Of a stretch of DNA of 64,000 bases, positions 57,789 through 64,000 are shown piece after piece; the stretch's first letter is position 1; each line of letters opens with the position of its first letter. The stretch covers positions 310,001 to 374,000 of the forward strand of contig NC_020190.1 in assembly GCF_000315915.1 (NCBI RefSeq), written 5' to 3'. Position numbers and translations under genes: made by a program. This DNA is from Henningerozyma blattae CBS 6284 (Eukaryota > Ascomycota > Saccharomycetes > Saccharomycetales > Saccharomycetaceae). The notes under the pieces are model-generated. The model had not been told where the DNA came from. It ran no database searches and was given only the letters and a program-made list of their open reading frames with translations.

Positions 57789-60700
57789 ATGAGCAGTTCC
57801 AGATCGCATAGATTTAACTCGATCTCTGTCTTACCATCTACCAGTGGTACCCATCACAATACTAGCGCTACTCATGGCCACCATCCAAAGAAGAGATCAA
57901 ATTCTATTATGAATACTTTGGGGTTGATATTAGGAGGTTCCAGCAGTAGCTCTCATAATAATAATAATGGTAATAATCCTGCACCAGCCTTAGCTTCTTC
58001 CTCGAATAGTGCTGTCTCAACTCCAGCAAGAAGGAGAAATAGTGCTACAGGGATAGGCAGTAATAATATCGCTAATCCCTCGTCTTATAATAGAGTCGGT
58101 ACTCAGCCAAGAAGCCAACTACTTGGCCATGAAGAAGTACCGTCACCTTTGGATTCTCCATTATCTAATCATAGTTATACTATTAACAACAACAATACTA
58201 ATAGTTATATTGAACCTTCAAGTCAAACACCGAGGTTAAATGGCATTCCAGTAGTGAACCATCTTCATTCTGCTCATACTACAGGTCAATTACCACAACA
58301 TTCATTTTATCATCAACATCATGATTCTATAGCAACAACTAAATTCAAAAAAAATTTTAAATTCGAAGAGACTCCAGAGAGTCCAAACAATAATAAATAT
58401 GAAATCGATCCAAAAGATGTTTCAAATAACCACGATTCATTTAGTAAGCAGTTTCTTTCAGAATACCTGCTAAATCATGGGTTTTTATCCCCAGATATGA
58501 TTTCTAATGCAGATAGTTTGAACATCTCAGTCGCTTCAAGTGGAAACCATGTTTATTTGCCTACCATTTCAAATACAGCAGATGAATATTTATCAAGCCT
58601 GAATGGGATGGGTGCCAATGATGAATCTGGCTTTGCCAATAATTTTAACTATAACAATGATACAGATACAGATACAAATACTAATAGTAACAATTATCAT
58701 GCTGAAGAGTTTGTAGATAATGATACGGTCATGAATTTCGATGATCGAACTTCTCAATCCACTCATGAGACGGTTTCTAATCAAAATACCAACCCTTCTT
58801 CCCCTTCTGCTAGTGGTGCAGCCACAAGTTGTCAAGATGGAGCTCATCATATCAAATATAATGATTCAATGGCACCTTTCACATTTGCATTAATTCTTTC
58901 AGTGAAAAAACCAATTACCATCTCAGATATTCAAGTGGAATTATGCTCAAGAGTGAAAATTTTTTGGCATCAAGGAGTTCCACCAACAAAGGCTTTTAAA
59001 GAAGAAGTTTATAAACTAGGCTCACTTAAATGGGCTTTAAATTCAAAGAATTTCAATCTATTCATACCATTAAATGTATCAACAAACGATAAGATTATCG
59101 AAAATACCAATATTTCCAATATTAGACAAACTAAATATTTTAAAAATATTAGAAGAGAAGATAGAACATATACTGATAAAGTTAAATACGTTAAGGAGTT
59201 ATTCAATAGTTTAAACCCAAACGATCCACAGTTCTTCTTACCAGGTGAATATGTATTTACTTGTCCAATTATGTTTTCAAATCATATTCCAGAAACCTTT
59301 TCTGTCCCTTCAGGCAGAGTGGATTATTTAATTTGTGTTGCTACCAAATCGTTGAATCATCAATCTTGTACAGGTGATAGACCTTTAATTCAAATGTCGC
59401 CAGTAACCTCTAGAAGAAGTTCACTTTCAGCAATGTCCACAGAAAGCGATGAAAGAGAAAAGATTCAATCTACTAGTCTTGTAGGAAAGCATCTATTACA
59501 TAAGGTTAAAAACCATATAGGTGGGGTAAATACGGATGCTTTCCCCGCATCCTTTGATGATATTTCGAATTATTATGCAGAATATCCCGTACAAGTCATT
59601 AGATCACCACCAAATATATCAGTATCCACTGCTAATAAACCTGTTTATATTAATAGAGTTTGGGCAGATTCACTTTCTTATGAGATTTCATTTGAAAAAA
59701 AATTTATTCCATTGAATTCTGAAATCCCAATTAAAATTAAATTAGCTCCAATGTCAAAATCAACAGCAGTTAAAAGAATCCGTGTATCTGTTGTTGAAAA
59801 AATCACTTTTGTCTCTAATAATTTGGAATATGAATATGAACAGATTGATGTTATTGCAAAGGATCCATATAATCCATATTATACTGATTTCACTTCCAAA
59901 AAGCGGAAAGAAAGAAATCTTTCTTTATTAGAAGTTAGAACAAAGACAAAGGGAGCTCGTGCGATTAGAGAAGAAATTATTGAAAATACAATTAATGATA
60001 ATTTATTATCTTATACTACTTTACCAAATCCCAACCCACATTCTTCCAAGAGTTTTAAGAAACATAAAAACTTTAATGATGATGAAATACCAATAAGTGA
60101 TCCATGGGTCATTGAAACTGTCTTAGAGTTCCCTAAACATAATGATTTGGATAAAAAGAGCACTCGTTATTTGGCTCCCTATGGTATCGATTTATTTACA
60201 GCTATTCCAAACCCTGAATCTTCTTTAATGAGTCATGATTTGAATTATAGCTCAAATTTAGCGACACATAAGTCAGGAGTAATTAATCTAGGATTTTTAG
60301 GTGGTAGGCGCACTTCAATAACATCTACAAAAAGCTTAGGTACTTCTTCTGCAATTCACTCTTCTGCTGGTACGTCATTAAATAATTCAAATGGCAGTGC
60401 AGGTGCCAATGGCTCGGAACATCCTTATGACGGGACTACTCCAAATTGTGATATGAAATATCATCGTACCAAATATTCTTCAAGTTCGGGTGTGCAAGTT
60501 AAGTCACACTGTCGATTAAGTACACCAAAACGTGGTTTATATTTAGATAGTATGAATTTTAGTCATATTCATGTTAAACATAAACTTGAAGTGATGTTTA
60601 GAATTGCCAAAAAAGATAAAGAAGGTGATGAAGAAAAAACCCGTAATTATGAAGTATTAATTGATATTCCAATCATTTTAGTGTCTGAATTTTGCAATAC

Positions 60701-61832
60701 AGGTAATATGGAACTACCTTCATATGAAATGATTACAAGGGAAGATGAACCTTCACGTAGATCATCCTTTATTGCACAATTGCCTACGTTTGAAGAAGCT
60801 ATGTCTGTACCTGTAAGTCCAATCATTTCACCAATTGGAACACCAAATATTAAGCCAACATATATGCATGGTGATTTATCTATTCAGCAATTAAGTCTTT
60901 CAAGTAACTCTTCCACTGCATGTTCAGTCGATGATACAGATTTCCAAATGCAAAATAATAATCGGTTGAGACACCCAGGTGGCAGATCTTTGTCCGTGAG
61001 CGCTGGTGCTACAAGAAATATTCCATCATCTTCTGGTTTCAATACTTTAGACGGTGTATTAACAAGCCAGCGTTCAAGACCAGTTCCACCTCCAATTTCT
61101 AGCTCAATGCTAAAAATGCCAGCAACTCGGAATACAAGCCCATTACAACAGACTGCTGTCACGTCCACACAGGGCGTTGGTATTGATGGAAACACAAATA
61201 TTAATTTAAGTAGTAATATTTTTCCTCCAAGAAAATACTCCTTACCACATCCAACAAGTCTACAAATGCCTCCTGCTGCTCAATTGAAAAATCCGTTTAA
61301 AGCAGTTGTCTTCGATTCCTCAGTGAATTCTAGTACTACTCCATATACTAACAGTGGCCCAGCTTTAAGTATTGCACCAGATGTTTCTACATATACTGAT
61401 TCAGCTGCAAGTTACAACTCTGATCCTACGACAACACCATTTGCTACCACTCCAAACTCCTATGCTAGCCAAATTATGACTGATGGTCCAGAATCTTCCG
61501 CAAACTCTGCTCAAGGTTCTCCAATTCTCGGCAGCTCTACGCTATATACGAGTGGTCGTCAGGATTCTCCTACCATTGAAGCCTCCTTCTCTTATTCGAC
61601 CCCAGTTCCTTCTTCTCCTACTGCTATGGCTTCTATCTCACATCAAAGTGATCACAATCCCTTCAGCCAGTCTGCTTCAACCAGTCTATTCAAGAAGAAT
61701 TATAGTCTACAACAGAAAGACAATACTAATGACTCCACTTCGAGCATTTCTCACGTAGAAGGAACAAATCCTACAGCCGACCAAGAACCTCCACGCTACA
61801 ATGACGTTGTATCCGACCTTGATGGCCCTTAA
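57789..61832 (+). CDS. ECM21/CSR2-type alpha-arrestin (ART2/ART8)
   Basis: Alpha-arrestins of this group adapt the ubiquitin ligase Rsp5 to plasma-membrane transporters for endocytosis. The 1347-residue protein is longer than S. cerevisiae Ecm21 and Csr2 (about 1120). The arrestin N-like domain is at about 350-530, with PFTFALILSVKKPITISDIQ and FFLPGEYVFTCPIMFSNHIP. The arrestin C-like domain follows from about 600 (RVWADSLSYEISFEKKFIPL) to about 970, interrupted by Ser/Thr-rich inserts. Rsp5-binding PY motifs are visible: LPSYE at about 975 and PPRY near the C-terminus. ECM21 (YBL101C) and CSR2 (YPR030W) are genome-duplication paralogues. Neighbours YOP1 (YPR028W) and RTG3 (YBL103C) point to both, so I leave the symbol open. 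Confidence 0.9.
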   Translation: MSSSRSHRFNSISVLPSTSGTHHNTSATHGHHPKKRSNSIMNTLGLILGGSSSSSHNNNNGNNPAPALASSSNSAVSTPARRRNSATGIGSNNIANPSSYNRVGTQPRSQLLGHEEVPSPLDSPLSNHSYTINNNNTNSYIEPSSQTPRLNGIPVVNHLHSAHTTGQLPQHSFYHQHHDSIATTKFKKNFKFEETPESPNNNKYEIDPKDVSNNHDSFSKQFLSEYLLNHGFLSPDMISNADSLNISVASSGNHVYLPTISNTADEYLSSLNGMGANDESGFANNFNYNNDTDTDTNTNSNNYHAEEFVDNDTVMNFDDRTSQSTHETVSNQNTNPSSPSASGAATSCQDGAHHIKYNDSMAPFTFALILSVKKPITISDIQVELCSRVKIFWHQGVPPTKAFKEEVYKLGSLKWALNSKNFNLFIPLNVSTNDKIIENTNISNIRQTKYFKNIRREDRTYTDKVKYVKELFNSLNPNDPQFFLPGEYVFTCPIMFSNHIPETFSVPSGRVDYLICVATKSLNHQSCTGDRPLIQMSPVTSRRSSLSAMSTESDEREKIQSTSLVGKHLLHKVKNHIGGVNTDAFPASFDDISNYYAEYPVQVIRSPPNISVSTANKPVYINRVWADSLSYEISFEKKFIPLNSEIPIKIKLAPMSKSTAVKRIRVSVVEKITFVSNNLEYEYEQIDVIAKDPYNPYYTDFTSKKRKERNLSLLEVRTKTKGARAIREEIIENTINDNLLSYTTLPNPNPHSSKSFKKHKNFNDDEIPISDPWVIETVLEFPKHNDLDKKSTRYLAPYGIDLFTAIPNPESSLMSHDLNYSSNLATHKSGVINLGFLGGRRTSITSTKSLGTSSAIHSSAGTSLNNSNGSAGANGSEHPYDGTTPNCDMKYHRTKYSSSSGVQVKSHCRLSTPKRGLYLDSMNFSHIHVKHKLEVMFRIAKKDKEGDEEKTRNYEVLIDIPIILVSEFCNTGNMELPSYEMITREDEPSRRSSFIAQLPTFEEAMSVPVSPIISPIGTPNIKPTYMHGDLSIQQLSLSSNSSTACSVDDTDFQMQNNNRLRHPGGRSLSVSAGATRNIPSSSGFNTLDGVLTSQRSRPVPPPISSSMLKMPATRNTSPLQQTAVTSTQGVGIDGNTNINLSSNIFPPRKYSLPHPTSLQMPPAAQLKNPFKAVVFDSSVNSSTTPYTNSGPALSIAPDVSTYTDSAASYNSDPTTTPFATTPNSYASQIMTDGPESSANSAQGSPILGSSTLYTSGRQDSPTIEASFSYSTPVPSSPTAMASISHQSDHNPFSQSASTSLFKKNYSLQQKDNTNDSTSSISHVEGTNPTADQEPPRYNDVVSDLDGP

Positions 61833-62580
61833 ACAGTATATATATATATATATATATAACAATTTCCAACCCGTTTATACTAAATAAAACATCGTACATA
61901 ATATACAAGCACTGGACATATATTGTAGGCACGTGCATCACCATTATTTCAATGGTCTCTTCTAGCCATGGCTATAAGCGACCACGGCTTTTTAGCTCCG
62001 CTTTTATTTCCGCGGAGCTAACCAGATTTTCCAACCTTAGACGTTCTTGGAAATCAAAGATGGGCTTCTCTCAAGAGAGAAACTGTAAAACGAAAGTCCT
62101 GTTTAAAGGTTAAGACCTTCTAAGATTTCAATTACTGTCGATTTGAGCATTCGATTTTGTTAAATTTTAACTGTTCTATCCTAATCTTAAATGTAGATTT
62201 TGTATCTTGTTTTTAATGTTTAATCGAGCTTTGGAACCACTCTAATCTGACGATCAATTGACTGGAAACAAAATCTATAACCCTTTACTTTACTACAGAA
62301 GGCATATAAGAAAAGTATTCGAGGATATAATATAAGCATATACTACGTGATATCTAAAAAATCAATTATTCGAATAGAAAATAGAATAATAACACAACAA
62401 CAGCAACAATACTCAAACAGAACTCTCAAATTTTTACACCCTTTTACTACTATTCCACGCCACTATATTTAATATTCCCTATACAATCCCAGTAATTCAT
62501 TATAACATAATATATATATATATATAAAGGCTCATGAACTTAAATGATGAACAAAAAAAAACGCTAATTGTGATACAGTT
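61833..62580. other. RTG3 upstream region
   Basis: 748 bp between the arrestin stop and the RTG3 start. An AT run follows the stop (61835-61858). A GC-richer patch at about 61970-62110 carries a PDRE (separate entry) inside a short hairpin. Another TA run lies just upstream of the start (62511-62526). No gene was seen. Confidence 0.6.
61993..62020. promoter_or_regulatory. Candidate Pdr1/Pdr3 element (TCCGCGGA) within an inverted repeat
   Basis: TCCGCGGA at 62009-62016 is an exact pleiotropic drug response element. It forms part of a 9-bp perfect inverted repeat (TAGCTCCGC at 61993-62001 and GCGGAGCTA at 62012-62020). It lies about 565 bp upstream of RTG3 and 180 bp downstream of the arrestin gene. 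Regulation of RTG3 by Pdr factors is an inference. Confidence 0.5.
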
Positions 62581-64000
62581 ATGTATGGGAATACTAGTGA
62601 TAGAAACCCGTTGAAAGAGCATTATTCCATTGAAAGCAAGGAAAACCAAAATCTAAAATTAAATGTAGATAATAACACCATTAACCTTTACCCATATTTA
62701 AGTGATTCATCAAAAATAAAATTATCAGAAGTACATGATAATTTAGAAAGGGAAGATTTGATATCACCCACTTCTGCCAACCCCGATATTAGTAATCATA
62801 TATTCCGTACTCAATATCAACAACCGTCTAACACTCTGGATAATCGATTTTATTTTGATGATCATGCAATAAAGCCTGAGTATTTAGATGATTTGATGAA
62901 TTCTGCCATTTATAATAATCAGTTACTGCACCCAGGAGTAAATATTCCTAACGATTCTATGACTATAGTAGCAAGTAATATCAATAATAATAATGCAGTT
63001 GAAAATAATTCCATACATATTTCAACTAGTAATAATCTGAATAATAATGGTGATAATAGAAAGTATAACGGAAACAGCATCTCAAATATTCCTACAGAAG
63101 ATGCAATACATATCGATACAATACAGCAAGGTTCCATAGACTTACCTGATTTTAATGGTCAAAATTTAAGTACATCTCTACAATCTAGTATATATTCAAG
63201 TGAATTTCCTCCAAGTGTGTCTTCATCCTTTTCTTATCAACCGCAAGCATTTGAAGGTGACACAAATAGTTTACAAAATTCCACTTACAAATATTTTAAT
63301 AATAATGCAAATTCAAGTAATATTTTATATAATACACATAACACTGCAAGATCTTCTATTTCTTCATTACCCTTTAATAGCCGCAGATCTAATAGTTATT
63401 CATCATCAATAAGGCCTGGTAGTTTTTCCTCTGCTTCCACTAGATATAATCAACTTAACAGTATTGGAAATGGTCCTAACAATAATAGTTTGAATAATTT
63501 GGTTAATACCCCAACTTCAAGAGATGACTCAGTCGTAAATGATACCAAAAGTGTCACGACTAATAATCTCACTTCAAAAATAAATGATACAACCCAAATA
63601 CTAAGTCCCACTTCAGCTAGTAATACCCCAGCTAGCAATCCAAATAATATAAGTAATCCAAGTTCGGCAGCAACAGCAGCAACAGCTACAACAACAACAA
63701 CTTCCACCACAGCTTCAAATACTGGAACTACGTCAGGCTCTGGAACCAAGATATTATTGAGTGAAAAAGAAAAATTAAGAAGGAAGAAAGATTTTCATAA
63801 TGCAGTTGAAAGAAGAAGGCGTGATTTAATTAAAAATAAAATTCAAGAATTAACTTATATCGTTCCCCCAACTTTACTAAATTATGACTCCACTGGCAGA
63901 AGCATCAAACCTAATAAAAGTACTATTCTTACAAACTCAATAGATTATATTAAATTTTTAAAAGATACGCTGATAGAGCAGGATCATCAAAAATTAAAAT
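62581..64000 (+). CDS. RTG3: Rtg3 bHLH-leucine zipper retrograde-response factor, 5' part
   Basis: Rtg3, paired with Rtg1, activates nuclear genes such as CIT2 when mitochondria are impaired. The frame opens with ATG at 62581 (MYGNTSDRNPLKEHY) and runs off the right edge after 473 codons, close to the S. cerevisiae length of 486. The N-terminal 390 residues are Ser/Asn-rich with poly-Asn and an Ala/Thr run (SSAATAATATTTTTSTTA). The basic helix-loop-helix begins at about residue 399 with KLRRKKDFHNAVERRRRDLI, followed by IQELTYIVPP and, after the loop, PNKSTILTNSIDYIKFLKDT. HNAVERRRR is the DNA-contacting segment. The gene follows the ECM21/CSR2 arrestin in the same direction, as YBL103C and YBL101C do, which supports RTG3. 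Confidence 0.92.
   Translation, partial: MYGNTSDRNPLKEHYSIESKENQNLKLNVDNNTINLYPYLSDSSKIKLSEVHDNLEREDLISPTSANPDISNHIFRTQYQQPSNTLDNRFYFDDHAIKPEYLDDLMNSAIYNNQLLHPGVNIPNDSMTIVASNINNNNAVENNSIHISTSNNLNNNGDNRKYNGNSISNIPTEDAIHIDTIQQGSIDLPDFNGQNLSTSLQSSIYSSEFPPSVSSSFSYQPQAFEGDTNSLQNSTYKYFNNNANSSNILYNTHNTARSSISSLPFNSRRSNSYSSSIRPGSFSSASTRYNQLNSIGNGPNNNSLNNLVNTPTSRDDSVVNDTKSVTTNNLTSKINDTTQILSPTSASNTPASNPNNISNPSSAATAATATTTTTSTTASNTGTTSGSGTKILLSEKEKLRRKKDFHNAVERRRRDLIKNKIQELTYIVPPTLLNYDSTGRSIKPNKSTILTNSIDYIKFLKDTLIEQDHQKLK

Overview
The window is AT-rich nuclear DNA from a budding yeast of the family Saccharomycetaceae. Nearly every gene has a recognisable Saccharomyces cerevisiae counterpart, the one clear protein intron has a perfect TACTAAC branch site, and the tRNAs are typical yeast genes. 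S. cerevisiae names below come from protein similarity recalled from memory plus gene neighbourhood; no database was searched. Genes from two duplicated S. cerevisiae tracks (YJL048-065 with YBR267-278; YBL089-103 with YER119-122 and YPR024-030) are interleaved into single series with many ancestral genes missing. That fits a post-genome-duplication species with its own loss pattern (for example Tetrapisispora, Vanderwaltozyma, Kazachstania or Naumovozyma); the genus is not determined.

Layout. (1) 1-3.3 kb: 5' part of SPE1 (ornithine decarboxylase) and ASH1 (GATA-type daughter-cell repressor), both on the minus strand as a YKL184-185 block, with an orphan metallothionein-like cysteine cluster between them. 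(2) 3.3-3.8 kb: a GC-rich, repeat-filled ASH1 promoter that is also a synteny breakpoint, abutting an apparently C-terminally shortened CHM7. (3) 3.8-32.0 kb: CHM7, HSM3, MTR4, IRC8, a 3.3-kb gene-free stretch, ZAP1, NUP82, MRPL37, LAS21, REI1, COA3, MRPL8, PPS1, DLS1. (4) 32.0-32.4 kb: a 20-N assembly gap and a strong hairpin, exactly where one synteny block gives way to the next. (5) 32.4-64 kb: a tandem pair of AVT5/AVT6-type vacuolar transporters, MRP21, URM1, SCS2, a tRNA-Val locus with LTR-like remnants, a YER121W homologue, GLO3, an FMP10/MRX3 hotdog protein, BRN1, YME1, CCL1, a tRNA-Phe locus with the same two remnant families in opposite orientation, intron-containing YOP1, an ECM21/CSR2 alpha-arrestin, and the 5' part of RTG3.

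The genes are chromosomal housekeeping and regulatory genes and do not form one pathway. Themes are mitochondrial function (MRPL37, MRPL8, MRP21, COA3, YME1, FMP10/MRX3, RTG3), nuclear RNA and pore functions (MTR4, NUP82, CHM7), ER and Golgi trafficking (SCS2, YOP1, GLO3, LAS21) and zinc homeostasis (ZAP1, with a near-consensus zinc-responsive element in its own upstream region). I found no CRISPR array, prophage, complete transposon or bacterial-type operon, and no clearly new multi-gene system. The best leads are the cysteine-rich remnant, the CHM7/ASH1 breakpoint, the paired inverted LTR-like repeats, a Gln-for-His change in the PPS1 active-site motif, and the hairpin and gap at the second synteny junction.
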